Shown piece by piece: positions 9,401-17,286 of a stretch of 34,624 nucleotides of DNA (the stretch's first letter is position 1; each line of letters opens with the position of its first letter). Under the pieces are notes generated by a model that was not told the origin of the DNA, did not search any database, and saw nothing but the letters and a program-made list of their open reading frames with translations. The position numbers were made by a program, and so were the translations under genes. Origin of the DNA: Eubacteriales bacterium (GTDB taxonomy: Bacteria; Bacillota_A; Clostridia; Lachnospirales; Lachnospiraceae); the NCBI GenBank assembly GCA_030533315.1, contig JAUNJL010000024.1, positions 1-34,624 of the forward strand, written 5' to 3'.

Positions 9401-11458
9401 CAGGATCTCGTATCCGCCCACGTTTTCCAGATAATTCCAAACAAGCTCAGCGCCGTTCGTAAGATTGTCGCTGGCCTCATCCCCCTCCGTCTTCACCCGG
9501 ACACCGGTCGGCTTTGCGGGAGTCTGCTTGATGCCCACCAGCAAACCGTCCGTCACGCTGTATGTCACAGACTCAGACCACTCGCTGTAAAGGCCGTCCT
9601 TCACCGAACGAACCTTCAGGGTGTAGGAGATTGGAAGCAGGTCGGTCCTTGCGTAATCCTCTGACGGATAGTTCTCAAAGGCCTTGATGGGAGCTCCATT
9701 ATTGGGGTTCTTCACAGCCACGTAATCTCCGTCTACAGACTGATACGTGAAAAGAGATAGACCTTCAGAATACCAGCAGTCATCTTCCTCGTCGTAATAT
9801 TCTCCATATGGCTGCAAGGTAACACTAGTTCCAGAAACCCTCCGGTAGGAGTCCAGCTTGCCGTCTGCCCCCACAGATCCCGAAGAGAAGTACTCTCTTC
9901 CCAGGTTATCCACAACCTGAACCTGATAAGACTCTGCATCCGTAACCGGATTCCAGGACAGCACGTTCTTATCCGTGATCACAGGCTTGTCCGGCTTTGC
10001 GGCTGCGGCAGCCGAATACGTCACGGTCACCGGCTTTGACCAATCTCCGTACTGGTAATCGTATTTCCCTTCGCTGTAATTCCAAGTAGAATTGTATCCT
10101 CTCACCTGGATGGTGTAAGGCTGCCCCATCTGGAACGGCTGCACCGGTACGGCCCCTTCCGACGCCACAAAGGTCAAACTTTTCAAATAGCTAATCCCCA
10201 GAGAATACCAATTACCATTGTACTCATAATAATCATAATAGGGGCAATAATACTCTTCCCCGTCTTTATACTCGTTGCCCGACGCATCCTTCACAAGAAT
10301 CTCATAGCGTTCAGCATCATCCGCCTCAGTCCACTTCAGGGTCCAAGCCTGCCCGCTTCCCACCGCCTGAATATTCGGCGTGGAAGGCTTCGCCTTAGCC
10401 GCCGCCGTGAAGGTATAGGGATCCGACCATTCACCTGGTGTCTTCTTTCCATTCTCTTCTGCATAGGCCCGAACCTGGATGGTATAAGCCCCCCCTGCCT
10501 GGAAAGCCGGGATAGCTTTTCCATCTGCTCCTACGGACCGTTGCCAGCCATAGGTTCCTTTTTCATAGGCATACGCAGACACATACCGGACATCATATCT
10601 GCCTGCGGCCGCATAGGCATCATCGAACTGATCCACCCCATCCTTTACGGAAGGATAAGAGCCATAATATTCCCTCACCCCATCGGTGATCTTCATCTGG
10701 AACTTATGGCCGGTCTTGGTGTAATCAAACGAAAGCGCCCCGTCCTTCACTTCCACATTCATCACCTTGTCCGGAGCCAAGGCTGCGGCAGGAGTGTAGA
10801 TAAAGGCATCGGAAACGGTGCCATAGGCCGGTTCCAGCTGGTTCTCCTCTGCGTCCAGCTTCGTAGACGTATTCACCGCCTGCACCGTAATGGTATAGGG
10901 AACACCCGCTGCCCAATCAACAATTCCTGTGTTGGTCCAGCCCCCGTCTCCATTCTTTGTATACTTGTACAGTCTCTTGCTCAAACTGAGGGAGTTTGAC
11001 GACATCCTCGTATACGGAATCTTATTTTCGTCATACGAGGCTGATGAATACCAATATCCATCATACACGGCATAGTAGTACGTGCCGTCCGTCACATAAA
11101 CCCGATAGTAGTCCGCTGCCGTGACAGCATCCCATTTCAGACACTTCTCCTCCGCGTCCACATACAAGCCCGTCACCTTTCCAGGATCCTGAGCAGGTGT
11201 CTCAAAGGTGTCCACCGTCACTTCCTCTGTCTCAGCCGGAGCGGTGAAAACCTCTGCTGGTTCTTCTGCCACTTCTGCAGCGCCGCTGTCAAAGAGATCT
11301 GTCTCAGCCATCTCTTCCACAACGACAGGTGCAGTGTCTGCTGCGCCATCGCCAAACAGATCCGCCGCCAGTACAGAACTGGGTACGGATGTAACGGTCA
11401 TAGCTGCTGCCATTGCCAGAGCCAAGGATCTGTTGAATAATTTAGAATCCTTCTTCAT
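6494..11458 (-). CDS. Secreted multi-domain protein with about 13 fibronectin type III-like modules
   Basis: This is a protein of about 1654 residues. It has a signal peptide (MKKDSKLFNRSLALAMAAAM, cleavage near VLAA) and a short acidic, Ala/Thr-rich segment. About 13 successive fibronectin-III-like modules follow, recognisable by recurring strand motifs such as YEILVKDA, YTIQVRGYN, GEWSDPV and YYYKVKAYR. N-terminal modules are acidic and very rich in tyrosine; the last four are strongly lysine-rich. I see no catalytic domain, LPxTG motif, C-terminal membrane span or SLH repeat, so attachment to the cell is unexplained; the basic C-terminal modules may bind the wall ionically. The ATG at 11458 is preferred, with AGGAGGG eight bases upstream; a GTG directly before it is also in frame. 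A monocistronic transcript is likely, since it has its own promoter and a strong terminator. The function is probably adhesion or glycan binding, by inference. Confidence 0.92.
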   Translation of the reverse strand: MKKDSKLFNRSLALAMAAAMTVTSVPSSVLAADLFGDGAADTAPVVVEEMAETDLFDSGAAEVAEEPAEVFTAPAETEEVTVDTFETPAQDPGKVTGLYVDAEEKCLKWDAVTAADYYRVYVTDGTYYYAVYDGYWYSSASYDENKIPYTRMSSNSLSLSKRLYKYTKNGDGGWTNTGIVDWAAGVPYTITVQAVNTSTKLDAEENQLEPAYGTVSDAFIYTPAAALAPDKVMNVEVKDGALSFDYTKTGHKFQMKITDGVREYYGSYPSVKDGVDQFDDAYAAAGRYDVRYVSAYAYEKGTYGWQRSVGADGKAIPAFQAGGAYTIQVRAYAEENGKKTPGEWSDPYTFTAAAKAKPSTPNIQAVGSGQAWTLKWTEADDAERYEILVKDASGNEYKDGEEYYCPYYDYYEYNGNWYSLGISYLKSLTFVASEGAVPVQPFQMGQPYTIQVRGYNSTWNYSEGKYDYQYGDWSKPVTVTYSAAAAAKPDKPVITDKNVLSWNPVTDAESYQVQVVDNLGREYFSSGSVGADGKLDSYRRVSGTSVTLQPYGEYYDEEDDCWYSEGLSLFTYQSVDGDYVAVKNPNNGAPIKAFENYPSEDYARTDLLPISYTLKVRSVKDGLYSEWSESVTYSVTDGLLVGIKQTPAKPTGVRVKTEGDEASDNLTNGAELVWNYLENVGGYEILVKDAAGNEYSRYDAEKAGKGELERLYYSVGAGLAPSVPLNDMAHLKAYVLNTGAPIVAVKGADGKDLTAFAAGQTYTIQVRGVNTYQEYDGEKKQYGEEQKLYGEWSDPVSYTVPAKEAITDLSFVKEEKGSYYFTYSAKVSGAEVYYQVAEDATFATSSLIRDWRRDYSSEDKLVVYSDGLMPGKTYYVRAVYSADGKPTKEEVAAMVIPVASFTAAAKAPKDITGLEYYETDSDEYAWFQFDAVLESGVDYYEVQCSTDGVNWNVVSVRESGDRFSVNLKNFSEGTLQVRAAAYVYQYNEATGKEDKIYGKESNPVSVAVTKATTAIDGLKLAEKTPEGYVFTFTGAPRNSESVELWYSTDPAFVNNKKLTTVVSDAEGRETQLSPVSYTDLEPGKTYYVRARVYNPYSKTEAEKYSAFTNTAKVTAEIPRISVSGSTTDTTVTLTMGAASTDYYLTGFEIQKKDGKSFVALEKTTDNTFKDTKLQKDTTYQYRVRPYYYNSETKKTKNGTWVYYQTMTWGGSLKATARAASKNSIKLSWKKISGAQGYEVYRMAADSAATEKADGLYNGFSKYELIKTIKKASTVKYTDKKLDKNLAYRYKVVAYKTVKGKKYTIAGYTDRVNLAFSSAFTAKRIDLANGKVKLTWNPVYAASGYLVEVQDKVTDKWTTYKKLKAKATSITLPKNSEKKAVSYRVRAYKGTEYTNAYEVWVAPYLAPVSGVKAKASAANGSITVSWKPVAGADYYKVYRTTSSDVLYDKSAKAYMYNYDNSVLVGKYVEDASKVTGYRLAKASERNVTSIVDKPLTYTVEGVKSTLYAGPTPGVKYYYYVVACKYAQEYGYKSEDNYEYAGGYEGAKGKAASATVTSITKVSKPAIKKVTAGKKSATIQWKKVSKADGYVIYRSTNKKKGFVQVGTVSKGSTVKYTNKKLTSRKTYYYKVKAYRLNEAGVKVLSGFSGVKSVKAK

Positions 11459-11522
11459 CACATTTTCCCTCCTATTTTTTCTAGGTATTTATTCTGCATC
11501 TGAGCTATACAGATATGAGACC

Positions 11523-11550
11523 ATTATAGCCGACCCTCCATTTTTTTCAA
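11523..11550 (-). promoter_or_regulatory. Sigma-A-type promoter of the fibronectin-III protein gene
   Basis: In the minus direction TTGAAA (11545-11550), a 16-base spacer and a perfect TATAAT (11523-11528) are present. The predicted start is near 11516, which gives a leader of about 58 nt ending in an AGGAGGG ribosome binding site. Confidence 0.8.
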
Positions 11551-11568
11551 CCCTTTTTTCACATTTTT

Positions 11569-11585
11569 ATCAGGTTTTTCCTGAT
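11569..11585. promoter_or_regulatory. Perfect 17-base inverted repeat upstream of the fibronectin-III promoter
   Basis: ATCAGG-TTTTT-CCTGAT is a perfect six-base dyad with a five-base spacer. Its centre is about 61 bases upstream of the predicted transcription start, a classic distance for an activator site. A hairpin role is less likely because it lies upstream of the promoter. The binding protein is unknown. Confidence 0.5.
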
Positions 11586-11700
11586 TTCCCAGCACCTTAC
11601 CCCCCCCCTTCAAATTCTACGAAAATCCGACCTTTTTTTCGTTTTTTACAAATGTTTTTTCTCAATTTCATCCTGACCGCCTCTTCCCCCTCTCCTGTAA

Positions 11701-11748
11701 ACGACAAAAATCCGGCTCATTGAAACCGCCTAAGGCGATGAGCCGGAT
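11701..11748 (-). terminator. Terminator of the phosphodiesterase gene
   Basis: An 11-pair stem (11710-11720 with 11738-11748) encloses a second stem CGCC-TAA-GGCG (11727-11737). In the minus direction it is followed by TTTTTG. It lies about 90 bases beyond the stop codon of the EAL-domain gene; the plus-strand side has only a weak T-run. Confidence 0.85.
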
Positions 11749-11838
11749 CTTTGCTGTTGAAGCGGGCATTTCCATTCCCCTTTCCTATATCCTTTGTATT
11801 CTTTCCCACCGGTGCAAGCCCACCGGCCAAAACATCCC

Positions 11839-14112
11839 CTAAGCCTTGACCTCTTCCATATAGGCAGCGTCAAACTCCTCTGCCGGGATGGGGCGGCTGT
11901 ATAGATAGCCCTGACCCAGGTCACAGCCCAGGCTGCGGATCAGGTCCTCATCCTCCTGAGTCTCCACGCCCTCAGCCACCGTGGAAATATGGAGGCTTTT
12001 GCTGAGGTGGACGATGTGCTCCATGATTGTGCGGAACCGGTCCCCCCTGGCTCTGGAGGCCTCCATAAGGAAGGAACGGTCCAGCTTCAGCTCATCGATC
12101 TCCAGATTTCCCAGGGTGTTGAAGGAGGCATAGCCGGTCCCGAAATCATCCATGGAGATCCGAAAGCCCATGCTTCTCAGCCGGTGAAGCTTCGCATTGA
12201 TCTCCTCAGCCCTATCCAGAGCCAGCCCCTCCAGGATCTCCAGGGTGATCATTTCCGCACTCACCCGGTATTTTTCCAGGAGCGCCTGAAGCTTCTCCAA
12301 ATAACCGGAATCAAAGAACAAAAGCTTTGTCTGGTTGACGGAAATGGGAATGGGCTCGATCCCCCGATCCATCCAGTCCCGAAGCTGGCGGCAGACCTGC
12401 TCCACCATATACATATCCAGGGTGACACAAAAACCGTTTTTCTCAAACTGAGGGATGAACACGTTGGGAAAGATCATCTCCCCCTCCTCTGTGATCCACC
12501 GCACCAGGGCCTCTGCGCCGCCGAGACTGCCGTCCTCCAGACGGAGCTTCGGCTGGAGAAACAGACGAAACTCCCCCTTTTCCAGGGCTTGATGCATATG
12601 GCTCTCCACATAGTTTTCCATTTCCTCATTTTTGTGAAGCTCCGCATCATAAAAATGCACGTGATTGGCAGAAAGCCTTTTGCAATACTCCATGGCAAAG
12701 CGGCATCGGGTGAGCATCATCTCATTGGAAAGGCTCTCACGCCCATTCCAGAGGAAGGCTCCGCTGTACATCTGGATCTTGTAGTCCTTCTCTCCTACCA
12801 CCGGGCGCTGAAAGACGTCCTCCATGACGGCACCCAAGCGATTTCGGATGACCTCCATGTCCGTCTCCCACAAGAAGACATAAAACTGGTCTCCACTCTC
12901 CCGGCAGAAAAACTCATCCTCCCGCAGCATGGACTTTATGCGGCCGCAAAGATCCCGCAGCAGCCGGTTCCCCACGTTCGTCCCGAAAATCTCGTTGACG
13001 AACTTAAACTGATAGATGTTCAGCCCGGCCACACAGAAGCCTCTTCCCTGCTGTCTTGCCAGGTTCAGCCTCTGCTTGAACCGCAGCAGATTATCCGCAC
13101 CAGTCAAAATATCCGAATAGGCAAGGCCGATGAGCATCCCGTTGCTGCTCTTGATCTGGTGGACAATGTAGAGCAGCAGGATAATGACCACCGCAAACAC
13201 CAGGGCGACGGCCACCGCCAGAACCTTCAGCATCTGATAAACGATCCGGTTGCTGGCCCTGTGGTCGTTAACACACATCACATACCAATCATTGAGCCCC
13301 ACCGGCTCCAGGTAGGTATAAAAACTCCTTCCTCCATAGCAAAGAACGCCCTTGAAGCTTTTCTCTCCCGCCACCGCCTCTTGGAGATCCTCCAGGTTCT
13401 CCTGGTCAAAAAAGGGCTCCACAAAAATATTTTCCAGTCTCTTCGCCTTCTCCGTCTCCTTCGGAGTGATCAGTACCTTTCCGTTGGAGGACACCAGCAG
13501 CATGGCCCCGCTTCCCCGAAGAGTCCCGCTCTCCTCCAGCATTTCCCCAAAAATATCCACATCGTTGCTGGCGGCAAGCACTCCCATGAGCTCACGGTTC
13601 CCATTGTAGACGGGAACGCAGTACACAAACAGACGGCCATCCGACACCTTGCTGTCAAACAGCCGGGAAATGCCAGGCTCGCCCTCATAGGCCGCCTGGA
13701 TGGTGTCCCGGACGCTCTCATTCAGTGTATGATAATCCACGCCTCTCTTCGTCCCCAGCACCAGATGGGCCATATCTCCCAGGCCATCCAGTCCCCAAAA
13801 GCCCATGGTGGTAAAATCATTTTGAAGGTTCGCCTCATATAAGACGTTCACAAAGTCCTCCGATCCCGGATCGGCATTGTGCGCAAAGAAGGCCGCCAGG
13901 GTTTGTAAGGTCTGGAAGTCCTTCTCCACCTGCCGCAGGATCCGGCGCTTATATTCATTTGATTCCCCCTTCATCTGCTCGCCAACCAGCTCGTTTAGGG
14001 ACCGCTCCATCACCTTCAGTGTCCCGATCCCCAACGCCAGGATCAGCAAGCCCACGATGGTGCAGATGACGATTCCCTTGCGAAGACGTCTGTTCAGTGT
14101 TTTTTCGTTCAT
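11839..14112 (-). CDS. Membrane cyclic-di-GMP phosphodiesterase: extracellular sensor, degenerate GGDEF, EAL
   Basis: This protein of 757 residues hydrolyses cyclic-di-GMP. A first membrane span (about 13-33) leads into an extracellular Cache-like sensor (about 45-285) and a second span (about 295-320). The GGDEF domain (about 330-490) has SGDQF at 406-410 in place of GGDEF, so it is probably not a cyclase and may bind GTP as a regulator. The EAL domain (about 505-750) looks intact: EAL at 534-536, ISVNQTK, DDFGTGY from 655, LKLDRSF and AEGVET. The start is the ATG at 14112; GGAG lies rather far upstream (13 bases), so translation may be weak. The gene follows a diguanylate cyclase gene on the same strand after a 320-base leader. 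Confidence 0.93.
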   Translation of the reverse strand: MNEKTLNRRLRKGIVICTIVGLLILALGIGTLKVMERSLNELVGEQMKGESNEYKRRILRQVEKDFQTLQTLAAFFAHNADPGSEDFVNVLYEANLQNDFTTMGFWGLDGLGDMAHLVLGTKRGVDYHTLNESVRDTIQAAYEGEPGISRLFDSKVSDGRLFVYCVPVYNGNRELMGVLAASNDVDIFGEMLEESGTLRGSGAMLLVSSNGKVLITPKETEKAKRLENIFVEPFFDQENLEDLQEAVAGEKSFKGVLCYGGRSFYTYLEPVGLNDWYVMCVNDHRASNRIVYQMLKVLAVAVALVFAVVIILLLYIVHQIKSSNGMLIGLAYSDILTGADNLLRFKQRLNLARQQGRGFCVAGLNIYQFKFVNEIFGTNVGNRLLRDLCGRIKSMLREDEFFCRESGDQFYVFLWETDMEVIRNRLGAVMEDVFQRPVVGEKDYKIQMYSGAFLWNGRESLSNEMMLTRCRFAMEYCKRLSANHVHFYDAELHKNEEMENYVESHMHQALEKGEFRLFLQPKLRLEDGSLGGAEALVRWITEEGEMIFPNVFIPQFEKNGFCVTLDMYMVEQVCRQLRDWMDRGIEPIPISVNQTKLLFFDSGYLEKLQALLEKYRVSAEMITLEILEGLALDRAEEINAKLHRLRSMGFRISMDDFGTGYASFNTLGNLEIDELKLDRSFLMEASRARGDRFRTIMEHIVHLSKSLHISTVAEGVETQEDEDLIRSLGCDLGQGYLYSRPIPAEEFDAAYMEEVKA

Positions 14113-14433
14113 AAACCGTACATATCTCCAATCAAATACCCCGCTGTCTCAAGCGGGGCAACAAGCTTGCAGCGCTGCAAAAATCGGGGGGGGGTAACCC
14201 CCGCAGCAGTCGCCAAAAATCCATACAAGCGGGCTGCCTGGCTCGTTGCCAGCGGATACAAATCTATCCGCTTAACAGATTACCATAGAAAGTCCGCTTT
14301 GTCTATTGGAACTTATCCGAAGCCGTCCGGAAACCTAACCGAACCGCCTAAAATCATGCGGGATCCTCCCCCGCACCATGAAAGATGTGCCCGAGACGGT
14401 ACGAACATCCCCTCTCCTGCGCCAAAGAGCCGC
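14113..14433 (-). other. Structured 320-base leader between the cyclase and phosphodiesterase genes
   Basis: No gene is visible. Several hairpins occur: CCCCGCT/AGCGGGG (14139-14158), a G/C-run terminator-like hairpin (14179-14203), CTGGC/GCCAG (14238-14252) and AGCGGATA/TATCCGCT (14251-14272, eight pairs). The phrase CCCGCTTG occurs twice. The region could be an mRNA leader, an independent RNA, or a copy of a dispersed repeat. It does not match the cyclic-di-GMP-I riboswitch consensus as far as I can tell by eye. I see no convincing promoter. Confidence 0.45.
14179..14203 (-). terminator. Terminator-like hairpin (possible attenuator) upstream of the phosphodiesterase gene
   Basis: In the minus direction CGGGGG pairs with CCCCCG across a short loop, followed by A and five T residues (plus-strand AAAAA at 14179-14183). 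One arm belongs to a homopolymer of nine G on the plus strand (14186-14194), so the stem register can slip. It could end the cyclase transcript or attenuate the phosphodiesterase transcript. Confidence 0.5.
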
Positions 14434-14451
14434 CTAGGCCTTAGACGGCTC
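14427..14451 (-). terminator. Hairpin at the stop codon of the cyclase gene
   Basis: GAGCCGTC pairs with GGCGGCTC (eight pairs with one G-U, extendable by two more). The TAG stop codon lies inside the hairpin. It is followed by only TTT, so it would be a weak terminator or simply an RNA 3' end structure. Confidence 0.4.
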
Positions 14452-17019
14452 CTTCACAGGGCTTCTCTTTCCGGCGTTGTTGTGGGGATCCACCACGAGA
14501 AGCCTACCGGGCTCCTTGGAATCGTACTGCAGGATCCCTCTTTTCAGGAGATAATCCCGGCGCCTGCATTCCTTCCGGCAGTTGTCGCACCCCTTTTTCA
14601 TGCAGACCTCATCCCTTGTGATGAAAAAGTCGTTCTTTCCCCCGAACTTGGCCACATACATGGCATTGTCCGCCAGGCGGTAAAGGCTCTTGTAATCTCC
14701 CGCCTTCTCCCCGGAGAAGGCAGCGCCGATGCTGACAGACAGGCTGCAGCCCGGATATTTCGCAAACACTTCCTGGTTCATCCTCTGGATGATCTTCCGA
14801 AGCTTCGCCTGCAGCCGGTCCACCGGCATGTCGCCGATGAGAAAGACCACGAACTCGTCCCCGCCCAGCCGGGCCTTCAGGTCCACCTGGCGGAAGCACT
14901 TTCTCAGCATCGCCCCAAACTCCTGGATCAGCTGATCCCCGGATATGTGGCCGTAGGTGTCGTTGACGTTTTTGAAATTATCGATGTCTAAGAGGAGCAG
15001 GATGCCTTCGCTCTCTGGATCCTGAAGGTACCTGGTGACCAGCATTTCCGCAGCCGCCCGGTTGTAAAGCCCGGTCATGGGATCGGTCTTTGTCTGCCGC
15101 TCCAGATTCTTTCTCGTCTGGACCTCCGCATCCACGTTGCTGATCCTCCCCACGGCATACTCGCCCTTTTCCCCAATGTACTTGATCTGGATACGGTACC
15201 AGCAATCCACGCCGCCCTTCTGGGTCAGGATGTCCTTGTACTCCCCCTGCACCTTCAGCATGTCGTACAGAGCCCGCTGGAGGCGGCAAGACTCCTCCTC
15301 CGGCCCGGCCTCCCTGCACCGCTTCCCAAAATCTCCGATGACCGTCTCTCCTGGAAAGAACACCTTGCTGTTTTGCACCTCTATCCGGTCGCTGCGGAAA
15401 TCGTACTCAAAAAGACATTCGTCCGTCATTCTGGAAAATTGGTACACCCTCTCGCTTTCCAGGGCCTTTTGCTTCAGCTCCCTGTCCCTGGCGTACATGA
15501 CGTAAACGTACCAAAGCACCACCAGGACCACCGCGGCGCCTGCGATCCAGCCCTCATAGGCCCGCACAAGCTCCCCGAAGGAATATTCCACCGGGTCGTG
15601 GGCGTTCAGGTAAAGCATTTCCTGGCGCCCGTCCTCAGTCATGCTGTTGGTGTAGCTGTTGATGATGTGCAGAAGGCGCCCGTACCTCTCATCGGCGGCT
15701 CCCACGGAGTACCGGATGGGCCTGGAGCTTCCCCAGTTGAAGTCCAGCTTGTCATAAAGGCCCTTTTTTCGGATATAAAAGCTGACGCAGTTGGCATCCA
15801 TGAAGCCGACCCTGGGGCGGGCCTTCACCCGGTCGCTCTCCATCTTTTTCATGGCGCTCTCAATGTTCACCGACAGATAAAGCCGCTCCGGATCCACCTC
15901 CCCCATCACCAGTCCATTGGTGACGACGATCCCGTAGCTTTCAAAATAGGGGTAGGACAGAGAAAGCTCCCCGTCCTGGGGAAGAAGCCCGTCAAAGGGA
16001 ACGGCAGCCACCAGATCCACCTCTCCCTCCTGGATCATGGCCAGCCCGCTTTGATAGTCGCCGGCGGCCACCGGCTGATATTCCAGCCCCGTCTCCTGAC
16101 ACAGCTTTTCAAAGAAGCTGCCGGCCACTCCCTCCGCCGTCCCGCCATCAGCCCCCTGCATGGGCGCATTCCCCTGGAAAAACAGGACCTTCAGGGTTCC
16201 CAGCCCCTCCACGTACTCCCGGCTGGACTTTGACATATGGAAAAGCCCCTTCTGGGAAAAATACCGGTCATAAAGGGTGGTCTGAAGCTCCGGGCAGGTC
16301 TTTAGGAGGCTGTAATGCCCCTGGTTCAGCTCCCGCAGGATCTCCGGGCTCTTTTTGCTGACGGCGAAGTAAAAGGGACTTGGATAAAAGCGGGCAATGC
16401 TGCGAAAGCTCTCCTCCATGGAGATGTCCGCCTGCAGGATGGCGTCGGCCTTTCCATTTTCCACCGCCCGAAGCATCTCCTGTGAGTTGATGCACTTGAC
16501 GGTGGTAAAGGTAAACCCATTGATGGAAGCAAATTCTCTGAGAAATCTCAGGTGCTTCTCCACCCCCGGATAGACGGCCAGCCGGATCCCGTCCCAGTTC
16601 TCATAGTCCTCCTCCATCCAGCTGTCCGATTCCCTGGGAACGGCGATAACCGCATAGGAGGTTCCGTAGGAGTAGCTGGGAAACAGGTATTCCTCCCGCA
16701 GCTGCGCCGTGCTGTTCATGGCTCCCATCAGGTCGATCTCCCCTTCCCGGAGCATGTTCATCAGCTTTGCGGTCTGGACGCTCAGGTCCCCGTCCACCTC
16801 CACGTACTCATAGTCCCAATCGGTATATCTGGACAGCTCATTCAGATAATCCACCGTGTAGCCCACATAGCTTCCATCCTCCTGCTTCCAGGTCATCCCT
16901 CTCTGCAGGGGGAATCCCACCCTTATGGTCCTCTCCGTCTTTGCCTGTACCGTCACACCTCCCAGGAGCAAAAAACATACTCCCAGGAAAAGCAGCATCT
17001 TTTTTCTTTTTCTCTTCAT
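14434..17019 (-). CDS. Diguanylate cyclase with two extracellular solute-binding (VFT) domains and a PAS-like domain
   Basis: This protein of 861 residues makes cyclic-di-GMP. After a signal/anchor (MKRKRKKMLLFLGVCFLLL) come two periplasmic-binding-protein type 3 domains in tandem (about 30-265 and 270-495), a BvgS-like sensor layout usually linked to amino-acid-type ligands. A membrane span (about 535-555), a PAS-like segment and a GGDEF domain (about 640-800) follow. The catalytic motif is intact at 719-723, preceded by a product-inhibition site RQVD at 710-713. A cysteine cluster C806-x4-C811-x2-C814-x3-C818 lies behind the GGDEF domain. The ATG at 17019 is chosen because GGAGG lies ten bases upstream and it opens the signal sequence; the longer open frame has no such support. 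The neighbouring phosphodiesterase gene has the opposite activity. Confidence 0.92.
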   Translation of the reverse strand: MKRKRKKMLLFLGVCFLLLGGVTVQAKTERTIRVGFPLQRGMTWKQEDGSYVGYTVDYLNELSRYTDWDYEYVEVDGDLSVQTAKLMNMLREGEIDLMGAMNSTAQLREEYLFPSYSYGTSYAVIAVPRESDSWMEEDYENWDGIRLAVYPGVEKHLRFLREFASINGFTFTTVKCINSQEMLRAVENGKADAILQADISMEESFRSIARFYPSPFYFAVSKKSPEILRELNQGHYSLLKTCPELQTTLYDRYFSQKGLFHMSKSSREYVEGLGTLKVLFFQGNAPMQGADGGTAEGVAGSFFEKLCQETGLEYQPVAAGDYQSGLAMIQEGEVDLVAAVPFDGLLPQDGELSLSYPYFESYGIVVTNGLVMGEVDPERLYLSVNIESAMKKMESDRVKARPRVGFMDANCVSFYIRKKGLYDKLDFNWGSSRPIRYSVGAADERYGRLLHIINSYTNSMTEDGRQEMLYLNAHDPVEYSFGELVRAYEGWIAGAAVVLVVLWYVYVMYARDRELKQKALESERVYQFSRMTDECLFEYDFRSDRIEVQNSKVFFPGETVIGDFGKRCREAGPEEESCRLQRALYDMLKVQGEYKDILTQKGGVDCWYRIQIKYIGEKGEYAVGRISNVDAEVQTRKNLERQTKTDPMTGLYNRAAAEMLVTRYLQDPESEGILLLLDIDNFKNVNDTYGHISGDQLIQEFGAMLRKCFRQVDLKARLGGDEFVVFLIGDMPVDRLQAKLRKIIQRMNQEVFAKYPGCSLSVSIGAAFSGEKAGDYKSLYRLADNAMYVAKFGGKNDFFITRDEVCMKKGCDNCRKECRRRDYLLKRGILQYDSKEPGRLLVVDPHNNAGKRSPVKEPSKA

Positions 17020-17097
17020 CACTCCACCGCCTCCCGGCCTCTTTCGGAGCCTTTTGTCCACCCAGTACGCCAGCCATGGCCCTCTTGAATAATGACT

Positions 17098-17126
17098 ATT
17101 ATAATACACTTTTCCGGGAAAGCCAA
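17098..17126 (-). promoter_or_regulatory. Promoter of the diguanylate cyclase gene
   Basis: A perfect TATAAT on the minus strand (17098-17103) has TTGGCT (17121-17126) 17 bases upstream, a partial -35 match. The predicted start is near 17091, about 70 bases before the chosen ATG. This also supports the ATG at 17019, because the longer open frame would start upstream of the promoter. Confidence 0.65.
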
Positions 17127-17286
17127 TGAAAAAAACTTCTCCCGCACAAGATTCCAGCCCGGCCCATGGACCTGACGGAAAAAAGAAAAGCTCCTCATGA
17201 AGGCTATGCCGGACAGCTGAAGGCAGCTCCCCTCGCACCCTTTTGATCCGCAAAGCCTATCACGATGTAAATGTGTGAAATATCAA

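Noticed and set aside
11989..13842. A 617-codon open frame on the plus strand
   Set aside because: It lies antisense inside the phosphodiesterase gene, whose EAL and sensor motifs are clear. The plus-strand translation has no recognisable domain, and such frames are common opposite GC-rich genes.
14113..14433. Cyclic-di-GMP riboswitch before the phosphodiesterase gene
   Set aside because: I could not find the conserved core of the class I motif or a class II-like arrangement; only generic hairpins are seen.
17020..17253. N-terminal extension of the diguanylate cyclase
   Set aside because: The extension would include the promoter, and the signal sequence with a strong ribosome site begins at 17019.
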